A DNA stretch of 64,000 nt from an uncultured Chryseobacterium sp. (GCA_913778505.1 CAJYWD010000032.1:1-64000); one strand, 5' to 3'. Positions 10,138 to 20,961 are shown, counted from the first letter of the stretch. Program-made: numbers and translations. Notes: generated from the letters alone by a model not told the origin.

Positions 10138-10190
10138 TCTAATTCAAAATTCAAAAGTTATAATTCAAAAGTTATAATTCAAAATTAATA

Positions 10191-10554
10191 ATGAGTAATA
10201 AAATATTTGATATTAAAGAGAGAACATTTCAGTTTTCAAAACAAATCATTTTTCTTATACAAGAAATAGATTATGCACGAAAATATGATTCCATTTTTAA
10301 TCAGTTACTTAGAAGTGCAACATCAGTCGGGGGCAAATGTAGCGGAAGGGAAATCTGGGTCTTCTAAAAATGATTTTCTAAAATTTCAAATTATTGCTCT
10401 GAAATCTGCAAATGAAACCAAATATTGGCTTCGGCTGATTAAGGAATCATTAGCTGTTAATGAAAAAAAGTTTGATGATTTAATCAATGAAATTGATGAA
10501 ATTTCAAAAGTATTAGCTACTATCATAATAAAGAACAAAAACTCAGATTTATAA
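10191..10554 (+). pseudogene. Frameshifted four-helix-bundle (S23/IVP-like) protein gene
   Basis: MSNKIFDIKERTFQFSKQIIFLIQEIDYARKYDSIFNQLLRSATSVG in one frame, continued by ANVAEGKSGSSKNDFLKFQIIALKSANETKYWLRLI in the next; switch at GGGGG 10329-10333. Confidence 0.8.
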
Positions 10555-10593
10555 ATTTTGAATTTTTACTTATAACTTTTTACTTAAACATTT

Positions 10594-11184
10594 ATGGAAA
10601 AACAAGAATTTACCATCACATTATACACCGAAAATTCGGTTGGATTAATCGGCAGAATATCCGGAATTTTCTCAAGAAGAAAAATCAATATCGAAAGTCT
10701 GAATACGTCACCTTCTGAGGTGGAAGGCATTCACAGATTCACAATTCTTATTAATGAAACCGAAGAAGTTGTAAGAAAACTTTGCCGTCAGTTGGAAAAA
10801 CAAATCGACATTCTGAAAGCTTATTTCAATACCGATGCGGAGATTGTCTGGCAAGAGCAGGCACTGTATAAAGTTCCCGCCAACGTCGTTACAGAAAAGG
10901 TTTACGTAGAAAGATTGCTTCGTCAATATGGCGCATCTACAGTTGTGATTCGTCAGGATTACATCGTTTTTGAAACGGCTGGGCATCGTGAAGAAATCGA
11001 CCGGCTGACGGAAGAGCTCAACAAATACGGACTCATCGAATTCGTGCGTGGAGCAAGAATCGCTATCATCAAAAACAGCGCAGGAATCCACGAAAAAGTT
11101 CTTGAATTCGAGAAAAGAGAACCTTCAGCAGAAATTGTGGAAAATGAATATCTCGATAAAAGAGACGATGTTTTCACAATGTAA
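10594..11184 (+). CDS. ilvN: Acetolactate synthase small subunit
   Basis: N-terminal ACT domain (FTITLYTENSVGLIGRISGIFSRRKINIESLN). Confidence 0.93.
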   Translation: MEKQEFTITLYTENSVGLIGRISGIFSRRKINIESLNTSPSEVEGIHRFTILINETEEVVRKLCRQLEKQIDILKAYFNTDAEIVWQEQALYKVPANVVTEKVYVERLLRQYGASTVVIRQDYIVFETAGHREEIDRLTEELNKYGLIEFVRGARIAIIKNSAGIHEKVLEFEKREPSAEIVENEYLDKRDDVFTM

Positions 11185-11286
11185 TTTTTCAAAAAATCAA
11201 AATTTAAAAATCAGAAAAATATTAATCCTAAAAAGTAGTTACGGGTAATCTTTTTACTTCATACTTTTTACTTTTTACTTAAAAAT

Positions 11287-12768
11287 ATGGCAAATTATTT
11301 CAACACCTTATCACTCAGAGACCAGTTGCATCAGTTAGGACAGGCAGAATTTATGGATAGTTCAGAGTTTTCTGATGGCGTTTCTGCATTGAAAGGAAAG
11401 AAAATCGTAGTGGTTGGTTGCGGCGCTCAGGGTCTTAACCAAGGTCTGAATCTCAGAGACAGCGGCCTGGATGTTTCTTACGCATTGCGTCAGGAAGCAA
11501 TCGACCAAAAAAGAGATTCGTGGAAAAACGCAACCGAAAATAATTTCAGGGTCGGAACTTATGAAGAACTGATTCCCACAGCGGATTTGGTAATTAATTT
11601 GACTCCGGACAAGCAACACACTTCGGTCATCAATGCCGTTCAGCCTTTGATGAAACAGGGTGCGACTTTGTCCTATTCTCACGGGTTCAATATCGTGGAA
11701 GAAGGGATGCAGATCCGTAAAGATTTGACGGTGATTATGGTCGCTCCAAAATGCCCTGGTTCCGAAGTTCGTGCCGAATATCTGCGAGGTTTCGGTGTTC
11801 CGACGCTGATTGCCGTTCATCCCGAAAATGACCCTCAGGGAAAAGGCTGGGCAGAAGCAAAGGCCTATTGTGTGGGAACTGGCGGTCACAAAGCCGGTGT
11901 TTTGAAATCCTCTTTCGTGGCAGAAGTGAAGTCCGATTTGATGGGAGAACAAACGATTTTGTGCGGACTTTTGCAAACCGGTTCTATTCTTTCGTTTGAC
12001 AAAATGGTCGAAAAAGGAATTGATCCAGGTTACGCTTCCAAATTGGTTCAATACGGTGTTGAGGTCATTACAGAAGCCTTGAAACACGGCGGTGTAAGCG
12101 GAATGCTGGACAGACTTTCCAATCCTGCGAAACTAAAAGCCTTTGAGTTGTCAGAAGAACTGAAAGATATTATGCGCCCACTTTTCCAAAAGCACCAGGA
12201 CGATATTATTTCCGGCAAATTTTCCAGAACAATGATGGAAGACTGGGCAAATGGTGATGCCAACCTTCTGAAATGGCGTGCAGAAACAGGAGAAACCGCT
12301 TTTGAAAAAACACCGGCAGGCGATGTGAAAATCGAGGAGCAGGAATATTTTGACCATTATCTTTTGATGTCGGCCTTCATCAGAGCTGGCGTTGAATTGG
12401 CGTTTGAAACCATGGTAGAAGCCGGAATCAAGCCGGAATCCGCTTATTACGAATCGCTTCACGAAACCCCTTTGATTGCCAACACCATCGCAAGAAAAAA
12501 ACTGTTCGAGATGAATCGTGTGATTTCCGACACTGCAGAATACGGCTGTTACCTGTTCGACCAGGCTTGCAAACCTTTGTTGGCAGATTTTATGAAGTCG
12601 GTGGATACGGACGTGGTTGGCAAAAACTTCAACCAAGGCAAAACGGCTTCGGTAGACAATGCTCAGTTGGTTCACGTCAACGATATTTTGAGAAATCATC
12701 CGGTAGAGATTGTCGGCAGAAAATTGCGCTCTGCAATGACGGCGATGAAGTCTATCAAAACAGTATAG
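11287..12768 (+). CDS. ilvC: Ketol-acid reductoisomerase (long form)
   Basis: 493 aa; [42 protein letters not shown]. Confidence 0.97.
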   Translation: MANYFNTLSLRDQLHQLGQAEFMDSSEFSDGVSALKGKKIVVVGCGAQGLNQGLNLRDSGLDVSYALRQEAIDQKRDSWKNATENNFRVGTYEELIPTADLVINLTPDKQHTSVINAVQPLMKQGATLSYSHGFNIVEEGMQIRKDLTVIMVAPKCPGSEVRAEYLRGFGVPTLIAVHPENDPQGKGWAEAKAYCVGTGGHKAGVLKSSFVAEVKSDLMGEQTILCGLLQTGSILSFDKMVEKGIDPGYASKLVQYGVEVITEALKHGGVSGMLDRLSNPAKLKAFELSEELKDIMRPLFQKHQDDIISGKFSRTMMEDWANGDANLLKWRAETGETAFEKTPAGDVKIEEQEYFDHYLLMSAFIRAGVELAFETMVEAGIKPESAYYESLHETPLIANTIARKKLFEMNRVISDTAEYGCYLFDQACKPLLADFMKSVDTDVVGKNFNQGKTASVDNAQLVHVNDILRNHPVEIVGRKLRSAMTAMKSIKTV

Positions 12769-12773
12769 TTCAC

Positions 12774-12812
12774 ACTTTGTCAAAGTTTAAAATCTTTGAC
12801 AAAGTTTTTTTA
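12774..12812 (+). terminator. Terminator of the ilv operon
   Basis: ACTTTGTCAAAG-tttaaaat-CTTTGACAAAGT plus T-run, 12-bp perfect stem. Confidence 0.9.
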
Positions 12813-12921
12813 GGAGCTTAATCCCGCTTTCCGTTGCAATCTTTTTTGCCACAACGTTTTGTTTACCAAAAGATAGTTGAGTATGGGCAAAAAAGGATTT
12901 CCACTGCAATCGGGGCTATGG
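12811..12921 (+). repeat. Dispersed imperfect palindromic element, family P, copy 1
   Basis: taggagcttaatcccgctttccgttgcaatcttttttgcc...gggcaaaaaaggatttccactgcaatcggggcta. Confidence 0.75.
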
Positions 12922-12961
12922 GATTTGTCATAAAAATAAAAATCCAGCATTAACATCATAT

Positions 12962-13028
12962 TTGTCATTCCACAGGAATCTCAGCAATGAATTTAAAGTA
13001 AATCGTTTAGATTCCTACGGAATGACAA
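12962..13028 (+). repeat. Inverted repeat TGTCATTCC(n)AGGAATCT...AGATTCCTACGGAATGACAA, family Q, copy 1
   Basis: Arms visible by eye; second copy at 30018-30065. Confidence 0.75.
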
Positions 13029-13054
13029 ACTAACTGTTATTTGGTTTATGTTCT

Positions 13055-13132
13055 TTGTTGAGCGAAGTGGCTTTGTGAACTTAAAGCAGTTAGTTAATAA
13101 AAAATCTTTGTGCACTTTGTGTTCAAAATTGA
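13055..13132 (+). repeat. ctttgtgaactt...ctttgtgcactttgtgttc repeat, family R, copy 1
   Basis: Similar to 30112-30202. Confidence 0.55.
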
Positions 13133-13149
13133 TTCAAAAAACTTAAAAA

Positions 13150-14610
13150 ATGTCAACCCCAATCATCCAAATTTCAAACCTCAATTTCCAGTATGATAAA
13201 CCCATTCTGAGAAACTTAGATTGGGAAATCTCTTCCGGAGAATGTTGGATGTTTGGCGGACTAAGCGGGAGCGGAAAAACAACCTTAGCCAAAATCATTT
13301 CCGGAGAAATCAAGAATTTTGAAGGAAAAGTTGAGGTCAATTTTAATGAAAATTTAAACTTGAAGAGGAAAGTTCTCTACGTTTCCAATTGGTTTCAGTT
13401 CAGCAACTTGGAAGGCGACCGCAATTTTTATTATCAGCAAAGATATAATCAATTTGCTAAAAATGATACACTCACTGTATTTGCGGAACTGAATCATTTT
13501 GGAAAAGAAGAAAATCTTGATTTTGAAATTTTGGAATCCTATTTAGAACCGTTTGGATTTGAGAATTTCAAAAATCAGCAATTGATAGAATTGTCAAGCG
13601 GCGAACACAAGAAATTACAATTACTGAAAGCACTTTGGCTAAAACCTCAGGTTCTGATTATCGACCAGCCTTACACAGGATTGGATACTAAATCGAGACA
13701 GTTTTTGAATCAGGCTTTTGATAATTTAATTCAGGAAAATGTCACATTGATTTTGATAAATAACGATGACGAATATCCTGAAAGTGTTCAGTATTTTGTA
13801 GAAATAGAAAACGGAAAATTAGTTCATAAGAATTCTCCAAAAGACTTTTCCAAAGGAGAAGAAAGAATGCCAAAATCGCTTCCTTTTTTCCTTAAAAGTA
13901 ATAATGGAAATCAGATAGAAAATTTAATCAAATTAAAAAATATCAATATTTGTTACGGCGAAAAACAAGTCCTGAAAAACATCGATTGGGAAGTCAATTC
14001 CGGTGAACAATGGCTGTTGCAAGGTCATAATGGTTCAGGAAAATCAACCTTATTAAGTTTGTTAAATGGCGACCATCCGCAGGCTTATGCCAATGAAATT
14101 TATCTTTTTGGACAAAAGCGGGGAAGTGGTGAAAGTATTTGGGATATCAAAGAAAAAATCGGAATGATTTCGCCCGAATTGCATTGGTATTTTGATATGA
14201 ATGCGAATGTCGGACAAACCGTTGCTTCCGGTTTTTTTGATTCGATGAGTTTGTATCAGAAACTGAGTTTTGAGCAGCAACAAAACTTGGAGAAGATGCT
14301 GTATTTTTTCGATTTGAAAGATGATAAAAACAAAAAGTTGAGCACACTTCCATTAGGAAAACAACGTTTGGCTTTGCTCGCAAGAACATTGATTAAAAAA
14401 CCAAAACTTCTGATTCTGGATGAGCCTTGTCAGGGAATGGACAATGAACAAACACGATATTTCAATCAGGTCATTGATGATTTGGCAAGTCAGGGACAAT
14501 CATTGATTTATGTCGCACATTTTGAATCTCAATTGCCAAAAAAACTCAGTCACAAACTCGTTCTGGAAAACGGAAAAATTAATAGTTCATTTGAATTATT
14601 AAAACATTAA
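13150..14610 (+). CDS. Tandem ABC ATP-binding protein, ModF-like
   Basis: Two Walker A motifs (GGLSGSGKTTLAK, GHNGSGKSTLLS) and two ABC signature/Walker B regions. Confidence 0.85.
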   Translation: MSTPIIQISNLNFQYDKPILRNLDWEISSGECWMFGGLSGSGKTTLAKIISGEIKNFEGKVEVNFNENLNLKRKVLYVSNWFQFSNLEGDRNFYYQQRYNQFAKNDTLTVFAELNHFGKEENLDFEILESYLEPFGFENFKNQQLIELSSGEHKKLQLLKALWLKPQVLIIDQPYTGLDTKSRQFLNQAFDNLIQENVTLILINNDDEYPESVQYFVEIENGKLVHKNSPKDFSKGEERMPKSLPFFLKSNNGNQIENLIKLKNINICYGEKQVLKNIDWEVNSGEQWLLQGHNGSGKSTLLSLLNGDHPQAYANEIYLFGQKRGSGESIWDIKEKIGMISPELHWYFDMNANVGQTVASGFFDSMSLYQKLSFEQQQNLEKMLYFFDLKDDKNKKLSTLPLGKQRLALLARTLIKKPKLLILDEPCQGMDNEQTRYFNQVIDDLASQGQSLIYVAHFESQLPKKLSHKLVLENGKINSSFELLKH

Positions 14611-14861
14611 TCATATTAATTGAAATTGATTTGTCAAAGTTAAAATTTTGTATTTCGAAAATAAGTGTAACGCCTTTGTTTATCTTAATTTTTGGAGAAT
14701 AGAAAATCAATTCTTTGTCTGTCTTTGCGTTTAATTTTATCGCAAGGTTAAACAAAGTTTCTTTTTAAATGATAATTTTTTAAAGATTTACAAAGGCATT
14801 TCATTTAAGAATGAAAAACAAAATAGTTAACCTATAAAAAATCAAAGAATCTGTAATATAA

Positions 14862-16130
14862 ATGGAGATGAATGAAACAATGATATTTCCAACATTGGAA
14901 GCGGTAAAAGAAGCCCGAAAAAGTATAGAAAATGTCGTGAATTACACGCCTTTGCAATACAATGCAAGATTATCAGAAAAATTTGGAGCTAATATTTTCC
15001 TTAAGAGAGAAGATTTGCAACCTGTGAGGTCGTACAAATTGAGAGGTGCTTACAATAAAATCAAAACGCTTTTTAGTGAAGGCAAAGTTTCGCAAGGAAT
15101 TGTTTGTGCAAGTGCGGGAAATCACGCCCAAGGAGTGGCTTTTTCTTGTAAACAGCTTCAGATTAAAGGAACGATTTTTATGCCCGTGACAACTCCGAAA
15201 CAAAAGCTGGAACAGGTTGAAATGTTCGGCGGAAACTTTGCCGAAATCAAGTTGGTTGGAGATACTTTCGATGCTTCAAAAAATGCAGCCTTGGAGTTTG
15301 CAAAAACTTCTGGCGCAGCTTTTATTCATCCTTTTGATGATGTTCAGATTATCGAAGGACAGGCAACGTTGGCTTTGGAAATTTTGGAACAACAGAAAGA
15401 AGAGATTGATTATATTTTCATTCCGATTGGCGGTGGCGGTTTGGCTTCGGGAATTTCTACGGTTTTTAAAGAATTGTCAAAAAAAACTCAGTTAATCGGT
15501 GTTGAGCCAAAAGGTGCGCCTTCTATGAAAACTTCCATCGATAATAACCTTAATACAGAATTACTTGAAGTCGATGGTTTTGTCGACGGCGCAGCGGTGA
15601 AAAGAGTAGGGGATTTGACCTTTGAGATTTGCAGAAACTCGCTTGCAGACTGTATTCCTGTGGATGAAGGGAAGATTTGTGATACGATTCTTCAACTTTA
15701 TAATAAGGATGCAATCGTTTTGGAACCGGCCGGAGCATTGTCTATTTCGGCATTGGAACAATGTAGAAATCAGATTAAGGGCAAAAATGTGGTTTGCATT
15801 GTCAGCGGAAGCAACAACGACATTACCAGAATGGAGGAAATCAAAGAACGGGCATTGCTTTACAATGGTTTGAAACATTATTTTATGGTCAAATTTCCGC
15901 AGCGTCCCGGTTCTCTGAAAGATTTTGTGCTGAATGTTTTGGGAGAAAATGACGACATCACGCATTTCGAATATACTAAAAAAAACTCACGGGAAACTGC
16001 TTTGGCAGTCGTTGGAATAGAGCTTTCCAGTATTTCTGATTTCAATGGTTTGAAACAAAGAATGCAAAACCTCGGTTATTTTGAATCTTATTTGAATGAC
16101 AATCCTGATGTGCTGAATATGCTTGTTTAG
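14862..16130 (+). CDS. ilvA: Threonine ammonia-lyase
   Basis: PLP motif FLKREDLQPVRSYKLRGAYNKI, CASAGNHAQGVAFSCKQ, C-terminal ACT-like region. Confidence 0.93.
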   Translation: MEMNETMIFPTLEAVKEARKSIENVVNYTPLQYNARLSEKFGANIFLKREDLQPVRSYKLRGAYNKIKTLFSEGKVSQGIVCASAGNHAQGVAFSCKQLQIKGTIFMPVTTPKQKLEQVEMFGGNFAEIKLVGDTFDASKNAALEFAKTSGAAFIHPFDDVQIIEGQATLALEILEQQKEEIDYIFIPIGGGGLASGISTVFKELSKKTQLIGVEPKGAPSMKTSIDNNLNTELLEVDGFVDGAAVKRVGDLTFEICRNSLADCIPVDEGKICDTILQLYNKDAIVLEPAGALSISALEQCRNQIKGKNVVCIVSGSNNDITRMEEIKERALLYNGLKHYFMVKFPQRPGSLKDFVLNVLGENDDITHFEYTKKNSRETALAVVGIELSSISDFNGLKQRMQNLGYFESYLNDNPDVLNMLV

Positions 16131-16267
16131 TAAATCAAACATTTTAAAATATAAACTCCGACAATCGTCGGAGTTTCTCATTCTTACCGTACATCAATGC
16201 ATAAGGATTTTGAAAGCTGGAAATTTGTTTCATAAAAAAATCAATTATCAATTATAATTCATCATTT

Positions 16268-16987
16268 ATGAAAACAGTATATCACAAATCCGACAGCAGA
16301 GGCTACGCAAACCACGGTTGGTTGAAAAGTCATCACACCTTTAGTTTTGCCAATTATCACAATCCGGAAAGAACGCATTTCGGTGTTCTTAGGGTTTTGA
16401 ATGACGATTATGTAGAAGGCGGAATGGGATTCGGGAGACATCCGCACCGAGATATGGAAATTATTTCGATTCCGTTGGAAGGAGAATTGAGACACGGCGA
16501 TAATATGGGCAATTCCGGAATTATTAAAAAAGGAGATATTCAAGTGATGTCTGCAGGAACTGGAATTATGCACAGCGAGGAAAATGCGACCGAACAACCT
16601 GTGAAATTTCTGCAAATCTGGATTATCCCAAACAAAACCGATGTGACGCCGAGATATGACCAAATCAACATCGAAGAAAACTCAGTTCAAAATGATTTTC
16701 AGCAAATATTATCTCCAAATCAACATGATGCCGGCGTTTGGATCCATCAGGATGCTTGGTTCAATGTGGCAAGATTTAACAAAGGTTTTTCTAAGGAATA
16801 TAAAATCAACAAATCGGGAAACGGAGTTTATGTTTTCGTCATCAAAGGAAAGGCGAAAATTGGCGACCAAATCCTTAATGACAGAGACGGTTTTGGGATT
16901 TGGGAAATAGAAAGTTTTGTATTGGAAGCTGAAGAAAATTCAGAAATATTATTAATGGAAGTTCCAATGCAGTTACCACAATCTTAA
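16268..16987 (+). CDS. Pirin family protein
   Basis: SRGYANHGWLKSHHTFSFANY, GFGRHPHRDMEIISIPLEGEL, GTGIMHSEEN. Confidence 0.92.
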   Translation: MKTVYHKSDSRGYANHGWLKSHHTFSFANYHNPERTHFGVLRVLNDDYVEGGMGFGRHPHRDMEIISIPLEGELRHGDNMGNSGIIKKGDIQVMSAGTGIMHSEENATEQPVKFLQIWIIPNKTDVTPRYDQINIEENSVQNDFQQILSPNQHDAGVWIHQDAWFNVARFNKGFSKEYKINKSGNGVYVFVIKGKAKIGDQILNDRDGFGIWEIESFVLEAEENSEILLMEVPMQLPQS

Positions 16988-17090
16988 ATTTTTAATAAAT
17001 TTTTAAGAAAAATACATCAGACTCGGTATAAGATTTGTCCTCAAAAAAACTTAAATTTGGCACTTTAAAAAGTTAAACTGAAAACATAAT

Positions 17091-18329
17091 ATGAGATTAC
17101 TTATTGTAGGAAACGGTGGTCGTGCTTCGGCTCTAGCAACTAAACTAAGCGAAGACAGCAGAATTACAAAGATGTTTTTCGCACCCGGAAACGCCACTAC
17201 CGAAAAATTAGGAGAAAACATCAACGAGACAGATATCATCCTACTTAGGGATTTTGCCATCAAGAATAAGGTGGATTTGACAATTGTTGGTCCGGAAGCG
17301 CCTCTTGTAGAAGGAATCGTGGATGAGTTCAAAAAAGTTGACCTTAAGGTTTTTGGTCCTACAAAAAAAGCGGCTTCTTTGGAAGGAAGTAAGGCATTTT
17401 CTAAGAAGTTTATGAAAACTTATGGCATCAAAACAGCTGAGTCTGTAACATTTGATTCTTATGCAGATGCTAAAGAATATCTTCAAAATCAGAAATTCCC
17501 GATTGTTATCAAGGCTAGCGGTTTGGCTGGCGGAAAAGGTGTTGTGATTGCTGAAGATCTGGAAGAAGCAGAAGGAACGATTCACGACTTTATGATTAAA
17601 AGAATTTTTGGCGATGCCGGGATTCAGGTAATTATAGAAGAATTTTTGCAAGGTTTCGAAGCTTCAATCATTGCAGTTTCCAACGGGGATAAAATTTTCC
17701 CTTTCATTCCTGCAAAAGATTATAAAAAAGTAGGAAACGGAGATAAAGGCTTGAATACAGGCGGAATGGGTTCTGCAGCGCCAAGTCCGGAATTCAAAGA
17801 CGAGCATTTTCAGGATTTTGTTCAGAATATTATGAATCCAACCGTTCAAGGCCTTAAAACAGAAGGTCTTAGTTTCAAAGGATTTATTTTCTTTGGATTA
17901 ATGGTAACTGAAAAAGGCGCTTATCTGTTGGAATACAATATGAGATTAGGTGACCCGGAAACTCAGGTTCTTTTGCCATTGTTGGAGAACAATTTGGTAG
18001 ATGTTATCGAGGATTGTCTTCACGGAAAGGAATTGGAGTTGAGATTCAAAAACAAAAAGGCTGTTTGTTTGGTGGTTTGTTCAGGAGGTTATCCTCAGAA
18101 TCACGAGACTGGCTACGAGATAACTGGGGCAGAAAAAGTGAAGAACAGTACATTGCTCTACGCCGGAGCAGATTACAGAGGCGGTCGAGTGGTTTCGACA
18201 GGAGGTAGAGTTCTGAATCTTGTTGCACTTGGCGACACGTTCGAGGAAGCTCGCAAGAAAGTTTACGAAGACGCTAATGTTGTGGACTTTGACTACGGAT
18301 TTTTCCGAGACGATATTGCGAAATTTTAA
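17091..18329 (+). CDS. purD: Phosphoribosylamine--glycine ligase
   Basis: MRLLIVGNGGRASALATKL, ASGLAGGKGVVIA, EYNMRLGDPETQVLLPLL. Confidence 0.95.
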   Translation: MRLLIVGNGGRASALATKLSEDSRITKMFFAPGNATTEKLGENINETDIILLRDFAIKNKVDLTIVGPEAPLVEGIVDEFKKVDLKVFGPTKKAASLEGSKAFSKKFMKTYGIKTAESVTFDSYADAKEYLQNQKFPIVIKASGLAGGKGVVIAEDLEEAEGTIHDFMIKRIFGDAGIQVIIEEFLQGFEASIIAVSNGDKIFPFIPAKDYKKVGNGDKGLNTGGMGSAAPSPEFKDEHFQDFVQNIMNPTVQGLKTEGLSFKGFIFFGLMVTEKGAYLLEYNMRLGDPETQVLLPLLENNLVDVIEDCLHGKELELRFKNKKAVCLVVCSGGYPQNHETGYEITGAEKVKNSTLLYAGADYRGGRVVSTGGRVLNLVALGDTFEEARKKVYEDANVVDFDYGFFRDDIAKF

Positions 18330-18337
18330 AAATAACG

Positions 18338-18370
18338 AGAGATGTTGGGCGACCAACGTCTCTTTTTTTT
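18338..18370 (+). terminator. purD terminator
   Basis: AGAGATGTTGG-gcga-CCAACGTCTCT-TTTTTTT. Confidence 0.88.
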
Positions 18371-18480
18371 AGAAGCTTAATCCCGCTGTCCGCTGTATCT
18401 TTTTTTGTTTTATCAGGTTTTGTCATTAGAAAGACATTTGGTCAAAAACAAAAAAAGGATGCCGCTACCATCGGGGCTAG
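18370..18480 (+). repeat. Family P palindromic element, copy 2
   Basis: agaagcttaatcccgctgtccgctgtatcttttttt...aaaaaaaggatgccgctaccatcggggctag. Confidence 0.75.
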
Positions 18481-18649
18481 TTAGCGATTCGGAAATTGAA
18501 TAAGGAATTTAATTTAATATAAAGGCTTCGAGAGCCTCAGCCTGACATCGGCTGAAAAATAATTGTTCAGTATTAGAATTGTCACACGGAGTTTATTAAA
18601 GTTATAAATCAATTATCAACTATCAACTATCAATTATCATTTATAAAAT

Positions 18650-19414
18650 ATGCCTTGGAATCCGGAAATATACGACCAGTTCAAACAAGAACGTTCAGCG
18701 CCTTATTTCGATTTGATAAAATTGGTGGAGAAAGAATCCAATATGTCGGTTATTGATTTAGGTTGCGGAACAGGCGAGTTGACGTCCGGACTTTTGGATT
18801 TCATTCCTAATTCTCAAATTATTGGCATCGATTCTTCTGCAGAAATGCTACAGAAAGCTGAACAATATGCAACTAAAAGATTACAGTTCTTCCAAAGAAG
18901 CGTTGAAGAGCAAGTAGAGTTAAATGAAAAATTTGATTTGATTGTTGCCAACGCATCTCTGCAATGGTGTCAAAATCATCAGGAATTATTCCCAAAACTG
19001 ATTTCAAAACTAAATCCGGAAGGACAATTGGCAGTTCAGGTTCCCTCGAATCATAATTTTATAGTTCATCAGTTATTATCAGTCGTTGCGGAGCACGAAG
19101 TTTATCAGAAGCATTTCAATGGTTGGAAAAGAGAATATTCGGTTCTTAATATAGAAGATTACGCCAAGATTTTGTCAGACAAAGAAGGCAAAAAAATCAA
19201 TGTCTTCGAAAAGGTTTATCCGCACATTATGAAAGATGCAGACGCGGTTTTCGATTGGGCTTCTGGAACAGCAATGATCCCTTTCGTAGAAAAACTTCCG
19301 GAATATTTGAAGGAACAGTACAAACAAGATTATAAAAAAGAATTGAGGAAAGCACTTCCAGGTTCGCCGGTTTTTTATCCATTCAAAAGAACCTTTATTT
19401 ACGCACAATTTTAA
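18650..19414 (+). CDS. SAM-dependent methyltransferase, trans-aconitate 2-methyltransferase-like
   Basis: MPWNPEIYDQFKQERSAPYFDL, VIDLGCGTGELTSGL, ANASLQWCQNH. Confidence 0.8.
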   Translation: MPWNPEIYDQFKQERSAPYFDLIKLVEKESNMSVIDLGCGTGELTSGLLDFIPNSQIIGIDSSAEMLQKAEQYATKRLQFFQRSVEEQVELNEKFDLIVANASLQWCQNHQELFPKLISKLNPEGQLAVQVPSNHNFIVHQLLSVVAEHEVYQKHFNGWKREYSVLNIEDYAKILSDKEGKKINVFEKVYPHIMKDADAVFDWASGTAMIPFVEKLPEYLKEQYKQDYKKELRKALPGSPVFYPFKRTFIYAQF

Positions 19415-19431
19415 AAATATTACAACATTAT

Positions 19432-20961
19432 ATGCAAAACGGAATTATCATTTTAGACTTCGGTTCACAGTACAACCAACTCATCGGGAGAAGAATCCGT
19501 GAAATGGAGGTCTATTCGGAAATAGTACCATTCAATACACCATTAGCAGAAATTCTTGAGAAAAAACCAAGAGGAATCATCCTTTCTGGCGGACCAAGTT
19601 CTGTGAACGCAGAAAATGCGCACCTTGTAGAAAAAGAATTGTATGAGCAGGGAATTCCCGTTCTCGGAATCTGCTACGGAATGCAACTCACCGCACATCT
19701 TTTGGGCGGAAAAGTCGCAAAAGGAGAAAAAGGCGAATATGGAAAAGCACATCTTGAAATCGTTAAAGAAAGTGAATTATTGAAAGGTGTTTATCAGAAT
19801 TCCATAGTCTGGATGAGCCATTTTGACGAGGTTGCAGAATTGCCGGAAGGTTTTGAACTTAATGCAAAATCAGGCGTAATCGCTTCGATTTCAAATCCCG
19901 ACAAAAAGATTTATGCCGTACAGTTTCATCCGGAAGTGTCGCACACAGAGGAGGGCGGCAAGATGCTTGAGAACTTCGTTTTCGGAATCTGTAAAGCCGA
20001 TAAAAACTGGAAACTGACGAATTATATCGAAAAAACCGTTGCAGAAATCAAAGAAAATGTGGGCGACCAGAAAGTGATTCTGGGATTATCCGGCGGTGTA
20101 GATTCTTCTGTTGCTGCGGTGTTGATTCACAAAGCGATTGGTGACCAGCTGAATTGCATTTTCGTAGATACCGGACTTTTGAGAAAAGACGAAGGCAAAA
20201 AAGTAATGGAAAATTACGGCAAGCATTTTCACATGAACATCAAAATGGTAGATGCTTCAGAAAGATTCCTTTCCAAATTAGCAGGCATCGGCGACCCTGA
20301 GGAAAAACGTAAAATCATTGGCAACGAATTCGTCCACGTTTTCGATGAAGAATCGAAACAAATCGAAGGTGCAAAATTCCTGGCGCAGGGAACCATTTAT
20401 CCGGATGTTATCGAGTCTCAGTCTGTGAAAGGACCTTCAGCTGTGATTAAATCGCATCACAATGTAGGAGGACTTCCGGAAGAAATGGAATTCCAACTGT
20501 TGGAACCGTTGAGAGAATTGTTCAAAGATGAGGTGAGAAAAGTAGGAGAGGAATTGGGAATTCCGCACGAGCTGGTTTACAGACATCCGTTTCCAGGTCC
20601 TGGTTTAGGAATCCGGGTTTTAGGAGAAGTAGATGCAGAAAAAGTTAGAATTTTGCAGGAAGCTGATGATATCTTCATCGAGGAATTGTATAAAAATGAT
20701 TTGTACGAGAAAGTGTCGCAGGCATTTGTCGTTCTTCTTCCGGTAAAATCTGTAGGCGTAATGGGCGATGAAAGAACTTATGAATATACAGCTGTCGTTC
20801 GTTCCGCCAACACCATTGATTTTATGACAGCAACCTGGAGCAGATTGCCTTATGAGTTTTTGGATACGGTTTCCAGCAGAATCATCAATGAAGTGCGTGG
20901 CATCAACAGAGTGGCTTATGACATCAGTTCCAAACCACCAGCAACGATTGAGTGGGAATAG
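19432..20961 (+). CDS. guaA: GMP synthase (glutamine-hydrolysing)
   Basis: GICYGMQLTAHLLGG, LGLSGGVDSSVAAVL, C-terminal SSKPPATIEWE. Confidence 0.97.
   Translation: MQNGIIILDFGSQYNQLIGRRIREMEVYSEIVPFNTPLAEILEKKPRGIILSGGPSSVNAENAHLVEKELYEQGIPVLGICYGMQLTAHLLGGKVAKGEKGEYGKAHLEIVKESELLKGVYQNSIVWMSHFDEVAELPEGFELNAKSGVIASISNPDKKIYAVQFHPEVSHTEEGGKMLENFVFGICKADKNWKLTNYIEKTVAEIKENVGDQKVILGLSGGVDSSVAAVLIHKAIGDQLNCIFVDTGLLRKDEGKKVMENYGKHFHMNIKMVDASERFLSKLAGIGDPEEKRKIIGNEFVHVFDEESKQIEGAKFLAQGTIYPDVIESQSVKGPSAVIKSHHNVGGLPEEMEFQLLEPLRELFKDEVRKVGEELGIPHELVYRHPFPGPGLGIRVLGEVDAEKVRILQEADDIFIEELYKNDLYEKVSQAFVVLLPVKSVGVMGDERTYEYTAVVRSANTIDFMTATWSRLPYEFLDTVSSRIINEVRGINRVAYDISSKPPATIEWE

Noticed and set aside
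11362-12087. 241-aa antisense ORF in ilvC
   Set aside because: Overlaps a confident ilvC on the opposite strand; composition looks non-coding
14592-14861. Second attenuator upstream of ilvA
   Set aside because: No leader peptide rich in Ile/Val/Leu and no convincing terminator/antiterminator pair found
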